Assembly (NCBI GenBank): GCA_024280835.1 | Contig: JAJRPJ010000005.1 | Coordinates: 1-64,000, forward strand | Source: Candidatus Zixiibacteriota bacterium | GTDB lineage: Bacteria; Zixibacteria; MSB-5A5; GN15; JACZUZ01 | Length of the DNA stretch: 64,000 nucleotides | Direction of reading: 5' to 3' | Part shown: positions 1 to 8,364 of the stretch, piece by piece | Numbering within the stretch: position 1 is the stretch's first letter | Layout of the letters: each line of letters begins with the position of its first letter | Program-made: the position numbers and the translations under genes | The notes under the pieces: model-generated | What the model was told of the DNA's origin: nothing | What the model saw: only the letters and a program-made list of their open reading frames with translations | Database searches by the model: none

Positions 1-84
1 AAGCTCCGCGTCCGACGTGGTTCAGAAGAGTTCACAGTAATCATCAAAGTCGCGCCGACTGGATTTGAGCTCTCACCAGAGTGA
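1..84 (+). CDS. C-terminal end of a PDZ-like domain protein (partial)
   Basis: The first frame is open from the window edge to a TGA at 82-84 and encodes 27 residues. The pattern of a basic strand, a Gly turn, then alternating hydrophobic residues (RRGSEEFTVIIKVAP) is what the last two strands of a PDZ domain look like, as in PDZ tails of secreted proteases. The rest of the gene lies upstream of the window, so the full product cannot be named. A chance open frame of this length is possible, but the composition is protein-like and the neighbouring gene is convergent with a hairpin between them. Confidence 0.45.
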   Translation, partial: KLRVRRGSEEFTVIIKVAPTGFELSPE

Positions 85-102
85 GCTTTGCCATGCAAAG
101 CT
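84..102. terminator. Small hairpin between convergent genes
   Basis: AGCTTTGC at 84-91 and GCAAAGCT at 95-102 form an 8-bp perfect stem with loop CAT. It overlaps the stop codon of the partial gene and lies before the end of the convergent barrel gene. No clear T tract follows on either strand, so terminator function is tentative. Confidence 0.3.
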
Positions 103-122
103 GTGAAGTAAGACTTTCGCGA

Positions 123-980
123 TCAAAAAGTATAAAGCGCAACACCTGCAATCACAGAACCCTCGACGAAGTAAAAACTTTGTGAAGCGCGATCTCCATC
201 GTCTCCACTGCGAGTCAAAATGCTAGGCAATTTGAGATAGCCAAGATTCGCGAAGCCTTTGACAAAGAATCGGTTGAGGAATTCGAATCTTAGCCCCAGT
301 TTACTGTTTATTCCATAGCCAGCTAAATGGATTGCGTCACTTCTTCTCTCGGAGAACAATGTGACATCAGATTTTGGTGTGACTATTCCAACGCCAACTG
401 CCGTTGTAAAATACAGCCCCTGAGAATGATTCGAACTTTCCGAAAGCGGGATAAGTGTTTCAATCTCGATTGATTCATAATTCAAGCCATTGGTATGTTC
501 AAAACGTAAGAAATCTGAGGCAATAGTGGTTGGATCGAAGTCATAATTCCCCGCAAAACTAGTAGCGGCAGATGAGTCGATGAAGCCAGAAATATTTGAT
601 CCTTGGCCTTGGACTACAACATATTTCAAATGAGCCATACCAATTGATATACTTGTTCTCTCACTGATGAAATAGCTCACCCGAGACTCGTATTGCGGAA
701 TTGTAGCATTGAGAGGGTTGAAGTAACTATCAAAACTAAATTTGGTGGGCTTGTCTTTGGCGGTGACTCCGTGCAGCGTGAAGTCATAGTTGGGGCCAGT
801 GAAATGTATATCGCTGGGCGTATAAGCTGCGCGATTATAGCCCCAAGAAAGATACAGGCGGCCTTTGCGCGTCTTAGATCTCTGTCTTGTTTGAACAGCC
901 ATGACAGACGTTGAACCTAACGACATACAAGTAGCAGTTAGGGCAAAGATCAGACCAGAATAACGAAGTAGCGGTTTCAA
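123..980 (-). CDS. Outer-membrane beta-barrel-like protein
   Basis: This 285-residue protein has a Sec signal peptide at about residues 1-28 (positively charged start, hydrophobic core, cleavage near VMA). The mature part consists of alternating amphipathic strands rich in Tyr, Phe, Ser and Gly, and the chain ends in an aromatic residue (VALYTF), the usual C-terminal signal of barrels inserted by BamA. No enzymatic motif is visible. The size fits an 8-10 stranded barrel of the OmpW/OmpA-like class. It stands alone, divergent from the mgtC-like gene, and I cannot assign a ligand or pore specificity. Confidence 0.6.
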   Translation of the reverse strand: MKPLLRYSGLIFALTATCMSLGSTSVMAVQTRQRSKTRKGRLYLSWGYNRAAYTPSDIHFTGPNYDFTLHGVTAKDKPTKFSFDSYFNPLNATIPQYESRVSYFISERTSISIGMAHLKYVVVQGQGSNISGFIDSSAATSFAGNYDFDPTTIASDFLRFEHTNGLNYESIEIETLIPLSESSNHSQGLYFTTAVGVGIVTPKSDVTLFSERRSDAIHLAGYGINSKLGLRFEFLNRFFVKGFANLGYLKLPSILTRSGDDGDRASQSFYFVEGSVIAGVALYTF

Positions 981-1287
981 ATGTTCAAATCCTTGAGTAA
1001 TGATTAGTTGACAACTTCAATTCCCAATAATTTACGAAGCTTCAGTCTTTGTTGAGCTATTACTCAACTAACGCAACCTTTGAATATCACAGGTGGCTCG
1101 GTTGCAATAACAGTAGACTAGGTGATCTGTTCCAATGGATTTTCGTAAATAGGCTTGGACGAACTAAAACCAAGATTTACTAATCATGGCTTTATTGTTG
1201 AATTTGCGCCTCCAGCAGGTGAGATTGTCTTCTAGCTCGGGTCTAAATCGTACGCCAATCGGAGCTTTGCCAAGGGAAGAAAGACAA
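981..1287. other. Divergent intergenic region
   Basis: About 300 bases between the barrel gene and the mgtC-like gene, presumably with promoters for both. A TTGACA at 1008-1013 is present but no good -10 element sits at the proper distance. The frame of the downstream gene is open back to an ATG at 1186, but that ATG has no ribosome binding site. Confidence 0.4.
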
Positions 1288-1728
1288 ATGGACAAATTCC
1301 TGACAGGTTATGAAATAGAGTTTTTGATTAAGCTAGGATTATCGTTATTCGGCGGAATCGTTATGGGACTCGAACGCGAAACCAGAGGCAAGTTTGCGGG
1401 AATCAGCACCCAGTCATTGGTCATAGGCGGCGCGATGATGTTCACATTTATTTCACAAGCAATCTCTCCTGAATCACCAGGCAGAGTTGCTGCGCAGGTT
1501 GTCTCAGGTATTGGTTTTCTCGGAGGCGGCATCATTTTGAGAAGTGAGGGTGGTCTTGTGGCTAATGTGACCGCAGCGGCGACAATTTGGTTTTCTGCTT
1601 CAATTGGTATGGCCATCGGATTTGGGTGGTATGTTATCGCGGTAATTGCTATTGTCTACGCGGCGATTGTGCCCCGCTTACCAAGTATTAGAGAGCATCG
1701 CCGCCACAAGTACAACGGAACTGATTGA
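1288..1728 (+). CDS. MgtC/SapB family membrane protein
   Basis: The 146-residue product matches the MgtC/SapB N-terminal family: GLERETRGKFAGI in the first cytoplasmic loop followed by Gly-rich membrane segments with a GIGFLGGGIIL motif, and four to five predicted helices (about residues 7-25, 37-56, 66-84, 95-112, 113-132). The start at 1288 is chosen because AAGGGAAGAAAG lies just upstream; an upstream in-frame ATG at 1186 adds 34 non-membrane residues with no support. Members of the family modulate F-type ATPase or magnesium/pH homeostasis in pathogens; in environmental bacteria the role is unknown. It lacks the C-terminal ACT-like domain of full MgtC. Confidence 0.85.
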   Translation: MDKFLTGYEIEFLIKLGLSLFGGIVMGLERETRGKFAGISTQSLVIGGAMMFTFISQAISPESPGRVAAQVVSGIGFLGGGIILRSEGGLVANVTAAATIWFSASIGMAIGFGWYVIAVIAIVYAAIVPRLPSIREHRRHKYNGTD

Positions 1729-1787
1729 CCGATTCCTCACAACAATATCAAACAGAACAACAACCCAAAAAGTAATAAGCTGGCATA

Positions 1788-2558
1788 ATGAGTGAAATAA
1801 TTCTTGAGTCTTACAATGTCAATGGAATCCGCGCTGTCGAGCGCAAAGGGTTCATTGAATGGGTCAACCAAACAAAACCCGATATCCTCTGTCTACAGGA
1901 AACCAAAGCGCACCGCGAGCAACTCTCTGAAGAGTTACTCAATATCGATGGCTATCAAAGTCATTTCAAATCGGGTGAAAAAAAAGGCTATAGTGGAGTT
2001 GCAGTCTATAGCTCCATAGAACCCAAGAAGGTTGTCACCAAGTTTCCAGGAATTCTTAATGACGAAGGTCGTGTTATTCAAATCGACTATGCGGGATTCA
2101 GTTTGTTGAATGTCTACTTCCCAAACGGAAAGAAAGACGCAGTGCGGCTGAAATACAAAATGGATTTCTATCGGGCGTTTCGCAAGTATGTCGCCAAGTT
2201 ACGCAAAAAAGGCATCGAGGTCTTAGTATGCGGTGATGTTAATACCGCCCATAAAGAAATAGATCTGGCGCGTCCAAAACAAAATGAGAAAACATCGGGC
2301 TTTCTACCAGAAGAGAGAGAATGGATTACAGATTTCTTGGCCGACGGGTTTATCGATACATTGCGAGTCTTCAACCGTCGGCCACATCAGTACAGTTGGT
2401 GGGATATGAAATCCCGCGCTAAGGAACGTAATGTTGGCTGGCGGATTGATTATTGGTTTTGCTCAGAGGGTTTATCGAAATCCTTGCGCGACGCTTATAT
2501 CAAACCAGAGATGAGTTTTTCAGATCATGCGCCAGTTGGAATAGTTTTAGAAATATAG
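1788..2558 (+). CDS. xth: Exodeoxyribonuclease III
   Basis: The 256-residue protein is a full-length member of the exonuclease III/AP endonuclease family. Visible motifs are YNVNGIRA at the start, LCLQETKA with the metal-binding Glu, GDVNTAH, the RIDYWFCS motif and a C-terminal SDHAPVG with the catalytic Asp-His pair. It would cleave at abasic sites and degrade 3' ends in base excision repair. It is a single gene 60 bases after mgtC on the same strand. The start at 1788 is the first codon of the conserved domain; the ribosome binding site is weak. Confidence 0.95.
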   Translation: MSEIILESYNVNGIRAVERKGFIEWVNQTKPDILCLQETKAHREQLSEELLNIDGYQSHFKSGEKKGYSGVAVYSSIEPKKVVTKFPGILNDEGRVIQIDYAGFSLLNVYFPNGKKDAVRLKYKMDFYRAFRKYVAKLRKKGIEVLVCGDVNTAHKEIDLARPKQNEKTSGFLPEEREWITDFLADGFIDTLRVFNRRPHQYSWWDMKSRAKERNVGWRIDYWFCSEGLSKSLRDAYIKPEMSFSDHAPVGIVLEI

Positions 2559-2621
2559 TGATGTATAGATTTGTAAATTGTAGCGCTAATTTAACAGCAC
2601 ATACTTAACCAAGGGAGAAAA

Positions 2622-3398
2622 ATGATGGAACTAATGAAAACAGCGCATAGGATATTACCAAGAACACTGGTAATGCTCTTTGCTATTGGCTTTGTGGTCG
2701 GTTGCGGACAACAATCAGATACAGAGACAAAAGCTGAAGCTGAGACAATAGTTGAAGCTGAGACACAGCCAGCCAGCGCAGATTCCAAAGAGTCAATGGG
2801 AAAAGCAACGGAGTCCACAACTGAAACGACTACAGAGACACAAACTCCTAAACCACATGAGCCGCATGAACCAGCCAAAGCAAAGACCGTGACGGTTAAG
2901 ATTCCAGCGGGTATGAATATTGTGATTTCATTAGTGGATGCGCTCGAGACTGGACAAATCGCTTCAGGGGACGAGTTCAGCGCTGTCTTGGTCGATCCTA
3001 TTGTCATTGGTAGCCGAACTGTCTACCCTGCGGGAACTGCAGTAACTGGCAAAATCACCAATGCTGTTGCCTCAGGACGTCTAAAGACCGATGCGGAAAT
3101 GTCATTGACCTTACAAAGCATCGCTGATCTGGATGTGCAAACAGATGTCATCGAAGATAAAGCCGCCTCCCATGCTGATCGGAATAAGAAATTAATCGGC
3201 GGTGGAGCGATTGTTGGCGGTATTCTTGGCGCTCTCAAAGGCAAAGATGTCAAAGGCGCAATAGCGGGAGCCGCAGCAGGAGCCGCGGCTGGAACTGGCG
3301 CGGCGGCTTTGACGGGTAAGAAGAATTTGCTTTATGAGGCGGGGACCATGTTGCAATTCACTTTGGCCGAATCAGCCAAGGCTACAGTTTTGAAGTAA
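2622..3398 (+). CDS. Glycine-zipper lipoprotein
   Basis: The 258-residue protein has a lipoprotein signal peptide ending in FVVGC at about residues 24-28, so the mature chain starts at a lipidated Cys. A Thr/Glu-rich linker (about 30-85) follows, then a compact beta domain (about 90-180) and a Gly/Ala-rich membrane-active segment (about 190-235: GGGAIVGGILGALKG and AGAAAGAAAGTGAA) of the glycine-zipper type. Such proteins usually sit in the outer membrane and affect envelope integrity. The start has AAGGGAGAAAA directly upstream. No enzymatic role can be seen. It is followed by a strong terminator. Confidence 0.75.
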   Translation: MMELMKTAHRILPRTLVMLFAIGFVVGCGQQSDTETKAEAETIVEAETQPASADSKESMGKATESTTETTTETQTPKPHEPHEPAKAKTVTVKIPAGMNIVISLVDALETGQIASGDEFSAVLVDPIVIGSRTVYPAGTAVTGKITNAVASGRLKTDAEMSLTLQSIADLDVQTDVIEDKAASHADRNKKLIGGGAIVGGILGALKGKDVKGAIAGAAAGAAAGTGAAALTGKKNLLYEAGTMLQFTLAESAKATVLK

Positions 3399-3442
3399 TG
3401 CTACTTTACTTGTTCGCTAGTATCGCAAACTAGACAAACAAT

Positions 3443-3478
3443 AAGCCGGACAGTTTTCACTGTCCGGCTTTTCTTTTT
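3443..3478 (+). terminator. Rho-independent terminator after the lipoprotein gene
   Basis: AAGCCGGACA (3443-3452) and TGTCCGGCTT (3461-3470) form a perfect 10-bp stem with an 8-nt loop, followed by TTCTTTTT. It also faces the end of the convergent histone-like gene and may act on both strands. Confidence 0.9.
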
Positions 3479-3514
3479 GCGAAACAAGCCGTCTATCTAC
3501 TAGAGAAAGTTAAT

Positions 3515-4066
3515 CTAGCGACGACGAGCTGTTTTACGCTTAGCAGTTTTCCTACGAGCAGCTGGCTTTCTGCGAGCTACTTTACGAACCGCTTTGCGAA
3601 CGACTTTTTTCTTAGTCGCAGCTTTTTTCTTAACTGGTTTTCTCAGTCCAAGAATTGCAGCTTTGGCTCGAATAGAACCTGAAGAGCGTTTCAACTTACG
3701 CGCAATCTGTACATTGGTCATGCCTTTGTACATTTTCTTGAGCGTTGAAATCTCTTTTGCTGTCCACTCTTTGACCTTTACGCCAGCCTTAGTTCTACGA
3801 GCGCGTGGAGCTGTTGCTGATTTTTTCGCTACTTTTCTCTTAGCGACTTTTTTCTTCGCAACTCTCTTCACTACTTTTTTCTTTGTTGCCTTCTTAGCAA
3901 CTTTTCTCTTGGCTACCTTTTTCTTGGCAACCTTCTTCTTTGCAACCTTCTTCGCAACGCGCTTCACTGTCTTACGTTTGGCAGTTTTTTTGCGCGCGGC
4001 TGGTTTGCGAGCAGCAGTCTTGCGTTTCGCGGTTTTCTTCTTTGCGGTCTTACGCTTGGCAGCCAT
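3515..4066 (-). CDS. Histone H1-like lysine-rich DNA-binding protein with Myb/SANT-like insert
   Basis: The 183-residue protein is dominated by Lys/Arg/Ala/Val repeats of the KKVAKK and KRKTA type at residues 1-88 and 140-183, the hallmark of bacterial histone H1-like (AlgP/Hc1-like) nucleoid proteins that coat DNA non-specifically. Between the two basic arms, at about residues 95-138, lies a non-repetitive segment with the sequence pattern of a Myb/SANT or GcrA-like helix-turn-helix (W-T-x-K-E, then a helix, then NVQIARKLKRSSGSIRAK). That suggests a folded DNA-binding core flanked by two unstructured basic tails. The ATG at 4066 is the natural start. A 164-residue opposite-strand reading frame is a compositional shadow. 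Confidence 0.8.
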   Translation of the reverse strand: MAAKRKTAKKKTAKRKTAARKPAARKKTAKRKTVKRVAKKVAKKKVAKKKVAKRKVAKKATKKKVVKRVAKKKVAKRKVAKKSATAPRARRTKAGVKVKEWTAKEISTLKKMYKGMTNVQIARKLKRSSGSIRAKAAILGLRKPVKKKAATKKKVVRKAVRKVARRKPAARRKTAKRKTARRR

Positions 4067-4084
4067 AAGCTGGCCCTTCCTCTG

Positions 4085-4318
4085 TTAGTTCTGGTCTCCG
4101 AGACCAACAAATCTGTTTTCTATCTTATTCAGATTTGCTGTGCAATTGACATTTGCCGTATTGATAGTGTCATCACTACAACAAATGTTTTCATAATGAG
4201 CTATCAAATTCCTGATAGCTTTTGCACTTTCATCAAACGCAAAATCACGTTTAATGAAAGCAATCACTACTACAATCACAACAGAGACCATAAAAAGTCT
4301 TCCGATACTAAAAAACAC
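4085..4318 (-). CDS. Small hypothetical protein with one membrane helix
   Basis: A 77-codon frame opens with GTG at 4318 (ATG alternative at 4291) and ends 18 bases before the histone-like gene on the same strand. Residues 8-24 are a strongly hydrophobic helix (VSVVIVVVIAFI), followed by a soluble tail with three Cys. No ribosome binding site or family is recognisable. It could be a real small inner-membrane protein cotranscribed with the histone-like gene, or a chance frame. Confidence 0.3.
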   Translation of the reverse strand: MFFSIGRLFMVSVVIVVVIAFIKRDFAFDESAKAIRNLIAHYENICCSDDTINTANVNCTANLNKIENRFVGLGDQN

Positions 4319-4578
4319 ACTTAGTTTAATTCATGTCAAGAAAAAATGTTGAATTATTGCAATCTTTTTTTCATCCTCTTTATGCTCCATAAGCGCTGAA
4401 TGTGCGATATACACGCCTTTCGACGTCACTTTACCTATGGTGACTGTCGATAGTGTCATGTTAGCATCATGACTTTGGCGCTGCCAATTGATGCTCTCAA
4501 CAATGTCACCACAAGAAATAACGCAAGAAAAGAGTCACTTACAAACGGAAGCTCTACAGAAGCCAGCTCTTTTGACGC

Positions 4579-4607
4579 TTGTCGACTAATCAGCTCCTGC
4601 GTATATT
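4579..4607 (+). promoter_or_regulatory. Candidate sigma70-type promoter of the radical SAM operon
   Basis: TTGTCG (4579-4584) and TATATT (4602-4607) are separated by 17 bases, matching 4 of 6 and 5 of 6 consensus positions. Transcription would start near 4614, giving a leader of about 74 bases. Confidence 0.35.
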
Positions 4608-4622
4608 GGCGCTAGGTGGAAC

Positions 4623-4658
4623 ACAGCCGCGATGTTTAAGGTTGTAGGTCGCAGCTGT
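4623..4658 (+). promoter_or_regulatory. 5' leader stem-loop before the radical SAM gene
   Basis: ACAGCCGCGA (4623-4632) pairs with TCGCAGCTGT (4649-4658) over 10 positions with one mismatch, around a 16-base loop. It sits 17 bases before the ribosome binding site and may control translation or RNA stability. No known riboswitch consensus was recognised. Confidence 0.35.
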
Positions 4659-4687
4659 ACGATGTAAGAAAAACGGCAGGAGAATCT

Positions 4688-5632
4688 ATGAGTAACAATC
4701 AAGAAACATTTAAAGTCGGCTCTGTCCAGCTAGAATCAATGGACACACTTTGGTTCCAATTAGCAGGAACCATTTGCAATCTCACATGCTCACATTGTTT
4801 TATCAGTTGTTCACCAGAAAATGATTCTTTCAAGTTTTTGGATCGCGAGACAGTGCGAAAGTATGTAGCTGAAGCTCAGGTGCAAGGCGTCAAAGAGTTC
4901 TATTTCACGGGAGGTGAGAGTTTTCTGAACAAGGAAATCTATGGTATCCTTGAGGACACCTTGAAAGTTGGGCCAGTCTCAGTCCTAACAAATGGCACAG
5001 TCATTAGAAAACGAGTGGCCAAAAAGCTAAAACGTATCTCTGATAACACTATCTATTCATTGGAATTGAGAGTTTCTTTGGATGGTTTCACCGCTGAAAC
5101 TAATGATAAGCTGCGAGGTAAGGGTTCATTTGATTCTGCTCTGAAAGGTATCACAGCATTGGTAGAAGTTGGATTCTTACCGATTATCACTGCTGTGCAA
5201 ACCTGGCCAGATAGTGAGCGTTTGCAAACACTCGAAGCCTTCAAGACTCTACTAGGTGGAATCGGATATGACCGTGCGCGGATAAAAATCATGCCAGCTC
5301 TAAATTTGGGTGAATATCGCAAGTCTGATTTCAAAAGCCCTGATGAATATCTAGTCAGCGAGGATATGCTGGTCGAATATGACAGCAATCAACTATTGTG
5401 CTCTAATTCGAGAATGGTCACCGACAAAGGGGTGTATGTCTGCCCGATTCTTATTGACTCACCAGATGCGCGGCTCGGTGACACTCTAGAACATTCTCTG
5501 GGGGCATATGAGTTGCGACATAAGGCTTGTTATACTTGCTATCAATATGGTTCTATCTGTGCCAACTTTACAACTTCCGCCGCTGAGAGATCAGCAACAT
5601 CAGAATCTTCATCTGCGGGAAATTCTAATTAA
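4688..5632 (+). CDS. Radical SAM protein, substrate unknown
   Basis: This 314-residue protein carries the radical SAM signature C30-x3-C34-x2-C37 (CNLTCSHC), which holds a [4Fe-4S] cluster that cleaves S-adenosylmethionine, and the SAM-binding FTGGES at about 73-78. The C-terminal third has further Cys residues (CSNSR, VCPIL, ACYTCYQYGSIC) that could bind an auxiliary cluster, as in SPASM-related enzymes, though the spacing is not the classic SPASM pattern. A Ser/Thr-rich tail ends the chain. A good ribosome binding site (GGCAGGAGAA) precedes the ATG. The next gene starts 18 bases after the stop, so the two form an operon. The substrate cannot be told from the sequence. Confidence 0.85.
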   Translation: MSNNQETFKVGSVQLESMDTLWFQLAGTICNLTCSHCFISCSPENDSFKFLDRETVRKYVAEAQVQGVKEFYFTGGESFLNKEIYGILEDTLKVGPVSVLTNGTVIRKRVAKKLKRISDNTIYSLELRVSLDGFTAETNDKLRGKGSFDSALKGITALVEVGFLPIITAVQTWPDSERLQTLEAFKTLLGGIGYDRARIKIMPALNLGEYRKSDFKSPDEYLVSEDMLVEYDSNQLLCSNSRMVTDKGVYVCPILIDSPDARLGDTLEHSLGAYELRHKACYTCYQYGSICANFTTSAAERSATSESSSAGNSN

Positions 5633-5650
5633 CGGGACCTAAGTTTACTG

Positions 5651-6448
5651 ATGCGCAGAATTGCTTGTTTTGGTGGAGTATACAATAACTATCGGGCTCT
5701 AGAGGCCGTCTGCAAGGACGCCAAAGGCCGTGGTATTGATGAATTGTATTGTCTCGGCGATATGGGAGCCTTCGGCCCTAGTCCAGATAAGGTCTTCCCT
5801 ATCTTGAAGCAATTCAAAGTAATTTGCCTCAAAGGCAACTACGATGACTCTGTTTCACGAAACTTGTCAGACTGTCAATGTGGCTATACCGACCCGCAAG
5901 ACAATCACTTTGCGCATCTCAGTTACGATTACACCTTGAGCCACACCAGTGAGGATAATAAACGTTTTCTCGCCACACTGCCTGAGACGCTCTCTTTGGA
6001 AATAGATGGCGTCCGTATATTGCTTTGTCATGGCTCCCCGCGACGAGTCAACGAGTTTCTTTGGGAATCAAGTACACCAACACATTTGTTGAAGTCATTC
6101 TGCAAGCAGAACAACGTAGATGTTATTCTGGCGACTCATACAGGGCTACACTGGCAAAGAGACTTGGGTGACGGAGAATTATTCGCCAATGTCGGGGTTA
6201 TTGGACGGCCAGCTAATGATGGCCTGACGAACGTTTGGTATTCGATCGTCTCAGTTGATAAAAAAGGCTCTCTTCCTAGTAGAGTCGAGATAGAGTTTGT
6301 CCCACTGGAATATGACTATCAACTTCTTGCTGAAGAAATGCGCCAAGAGAATATCCCCAAAGAATTCGTTGATTCAATTCTGAGTGGTTGGTGGACGACT
6401 TGCCTTGAAGTCTTGCCTTACAAGGAACGCGTCAGCGGAAAGTTTTAG
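5651..6448 (+). CDS. Metallophosphoesterase-fold protein with altered metal motif I
   Basis: The 265-residue protein has the order of motifs of the YfcE/calcineurin-like phosphoesterases: CLGDMGAFGPSPD (motif II), LKGNYDD (motif III), LLCHGSPR (motif IV) and ILATHTGLHW in place of the usual GHTH motif. Motif I, normally DxHGN at the N-terminus, reads FGGVYNN here, so the Asp and His metal ligands are missing. It may bind one metal only, act on a different substrate, or be non-catalytic. It is cotranscribed with the radical SAM gene and the pair probably acts on the same pathway. A hairpin follows the stop codon. Confidence 0.75.
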   Translation: MRRIACFGGVYNNYRALEAVCKDAKGRGIDELYCLGDMGAFGPSPDKVFPILKQFKVICLKGNYDDSVSRNLSDCQCGYTDPQDNHFAHLSYDYTLSHTSEDNKRFLATLPETLSLEIDGVRILLCHGSPRRVNEFLWESSTPTHLLKSFCKQNNVDVILATHTGLHWQRDLGDGELFANVGVIGRPANDGLTNVWYSIVSVDKKGSLPSRVEIEFVPLEYDYQLLAEEMRQENIPKEFVDSILSGWWTTCLEVLPYKERVSGKF

Positions 6449-6462
6449 ACCACAAATAAAAA

Positions 6463-6505
6463 GCCAGTCTGTTAGCAACTCTCGAAAGAGCGCTAACAGA
6501 CTGGC
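6463..6505 (-). terminator. Strong hairpin terminator between convergent genes
   Basis: GCCAGTCTGTTAGC (6463-6476) and GCTAACAGACTGGC (6492-6505) form a perfect 14-bp stem. On the minus strand the stem is followed by TTTTTATTTG, so it ends the chemoreceptor transcript and may also stop the opposing phosphoesterase transcript. Confidence 0.85.
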
Positions 6506-6510
6506 CTGCA

Positions 6511-6529
6511 TACTGCGCAATGCGCAGTA
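6511..6529. repeat. Short palindrome downstream of the chemoreceptor gene
   Basis: TACTGCGCA and TGCGCAGTA flank a single A, forming a 9-bp inverted repeat six bases from the terminator hairpin. Its role is unknown. Confidence 0.5.
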
Positions 6530-6555
6530 AATACTTACTGTCTAGACATTAAAAG

Positions 6556-8364
6556 CTAGACTTTGAATTCGCCGACGATTTGAGCCAGACCTTCGGCCTG
6601 CTTGTTCAAATCCTCTGAGGCGAATGCTGACTCAGAAGCGCCCTTGGCGGTTTCTTGAGTAACATTGGCAATCTGATCGACACTGCGCGAAATCTGTTCT
6701 GCGGCGGCGGACTGTTGCTCAGCGGCAGTAGCGATTTGCTGAATCATGTTGTTAACACGCTGACTCATATCGAGAATCTCGTTGAGAGAGTCACCAGCTT
6801 TGTCAGCTAATTCACGTCCAGCGGTAACCTCAGAATTACCCTCTTCCATTGATTTGACAGCTTCACCAGTGTCACGCTGAATACCCTTGATCATGCTGGT
6901 AATCTCAGCGGTCGCTTTGGTGGTCCGCTCGGCAAGCTTACGAACTTCATCGGCGACAACAGCAAAGCCACGACCTTGCTCACCCGCGCGAGCAGCTTCA
7001 ATCGCCGCATTCAACGCTAGCAAGTTTGTCTGGTCGGCAATATCATCAATAACTCCAATAATCTCACCGATTTGATCTGCTGATTTGGCTAGCTCGCCAA
7101 TAGTGGTTGCAGAGTTTGAAACAACATCGGCAATGCGCTGCATTCCAGAGATTGTCTCTTTAACTACATCTGCACCGACAGTAGCCATATCTGAAGCCTG
7201 AATCGAAACTGTTGAGGCTTCGCCTGCGTTCCTTGCAGTTTCAATAACTGTGGCGGTCATCTCTTCAACAGCGGTTGAGACCTGTGTCGTCTGGTCTGTC
7301 TGCTGCTTGGCGCCTGAAGCCATTTGCTCGGCGCTGGAGCTGATTTCTGTTGAAGCGGAAAGCAATGACTCAGACGTCTTGGAGACATTGACAATCATAT
7401 TACGTAACGAGGCGGCCATTTTCTTGAATGAATTGCCCAAAGCGTCATCATCTGATTTCGGATCAACCTGGACAGTTAGGTTACCAGCGGCCATTTGATC
7501 TGCGGCTCCAGCCATCTCAGAGAGATACTCTGTCATTTCGCCGAATGATCGTGCGACATCGCCAATCTCATCGTTTGACTCATAATCGATCTTCTGCTTA
7601 ATATCACCCAACGCGATAGCTTTCATCTTCTCGGCAACTTCATTCAATGGATTGGAGACCATCTTACGAGTAAAGCCGTAGATAACTCCACAAACCAAGA
7701 GCATGATAATCAATGTCGACCAGATCATATATTGAGTATTGCTGGCTTCGTTGGCCACCAATGTTGCGGCGTTAGCTTTTAGGACGAAAGCAGCTCGCAA
7801 ATCACCTTCGCTCATACCTTCTTTGGCAAAACCAAACGGATCAAGTTCGCCTTTCGGAAAGCCATGACAATCCAAACAGCCCTTATCCAAATACACAGGA
7901 ACAGCAAAATGGACATACTCTTGACCATCTGCTTCATGTTCACGTTGCACGTATTCCTTCATTGAAGGATCGTTCTGGAAAGCTAGCAAAGCCTCACGCT
8001 CAAAGCCGACAGCTTTGTTGTCAGGATTACGTGGGGCAAGTGAAGGTGTGCGGAATTCGATATTCATCGAATTGGCATACGTCTCTGTGATTTGCCACGC
8101 CTGTACAACAGGAACAGATGAAATATCGCGCTTTCCGTCTTCTGATTGTTCGGCGCTTTTGTAAAGCTCCTGATGTTCGGTGGACCAATCTCGAACGGTT
8201 AGAGCCATACCTGTGATCTGGCGTAGCTTATCTGTAAAGGCCTCATCGGCCTGCTCATTGACTCGCGAACTAGTCATGACTAGATTCGCAACCATTGTTA
8301 TCGCCAGAATTGCGACAACACCGAGCATAAACTTAGAAGTTAAACGAAGTTTCAGTGAACCCAT
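6556..8364 (-). CDS. Methyl-accepting chemotaxis protein with periplasmic c-type haem domain
   Basis: The 602-residue protein has a membrane helix at about 13-31, a periplasmic domain at 32-210, a second helix at about 212-231, HAMP at about 230-285 and a full methyl-accepting signalling domain to the end, with the conserved hairpin tip ([20 protein letters not shown]). The periplasmic part contains C163-L-D-C166-H167, a CxxCH c-type haem site, in the setting of the DUF3365/Tll0287-like sensor domain. It would sense redox state, oxygen or NO and signal to CheA. No other core chemotaxis genes are in the window apart from a lone CheY-like protein at 22 kb. The start ATG at 8364 follows AAGGGAAGGG. 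Confidence 0.92.
   Translation of the reverse strand: MGSLKLRLTSKFMLGVVAILAITMVANLVMTSSRVNEQADEAFTDKLRQITGMALTVRDWSTEHQELYKSAEQSEDGKRDISSVPVVQAWQITETYANSMNIEFRTPSLAPRNPDNKAVGFEREALLAFQNDPSMKEYVQREHEADGQEYVHFAVPVYLDKGCLDCHGFPKGELDPFGFAKEGMSEGDLRAAFVLKANAATLVANEASNTQYMIWSTLIIMLLVCGVIYGFTRKMVSNPLNEVAEKMKAIALGDIKQKIDYESNDEIGDVARSFGEMTEYLSEMAGAADQMAAGNLTVQVDPKSDDDALGNSFKKMAASLRNMIVNVSKTSESLLSASTEISSSAEQMASGAKQQTDQTTQVSTAVEEMTATVIETARNAGEASTVSIQASDMATVGADVVKETISGMQRIADVVSNSATTIGELAKSADQIGEIIGVIDDIADQTNLLALNAAIEAARAGEQGRGFAVVADEVRKLAERTTKATAEITSMIKGIQRDTGEAVKSMEEGNSEVTAGRELADKAGDSLNEILDMSQRVNNMIQQIATAAEQQSAAAEQISRSVDQIANVTQETAKGASESAFASEDLNKQAEGLAQIVGEFKV

Larger units (their letters stand above)
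4319..4687. other. Leader and upstream region of the radical SAM operon
   Basis: About 370 bases without a gene. The proximal half is AT-rich with no clear element. The distal half holds a candidate promoter (4579-4607), a stem-loop (4623-4658) and the ribosome binding site GCAGGAG (4676-4682). CTCCTGC at 4594-4600 is the exact complement of that ribosome binding site. Confidence 0.5.

Noticed and set aside
3594-4088. 164-codon plus-strand frame over the histone-like gene
   Set aside because: It is the reverse complement of a Lys/Ala-rich repeat, giving a Phe/Leu/Ala-rich chain; a compositional shadow without start signals.
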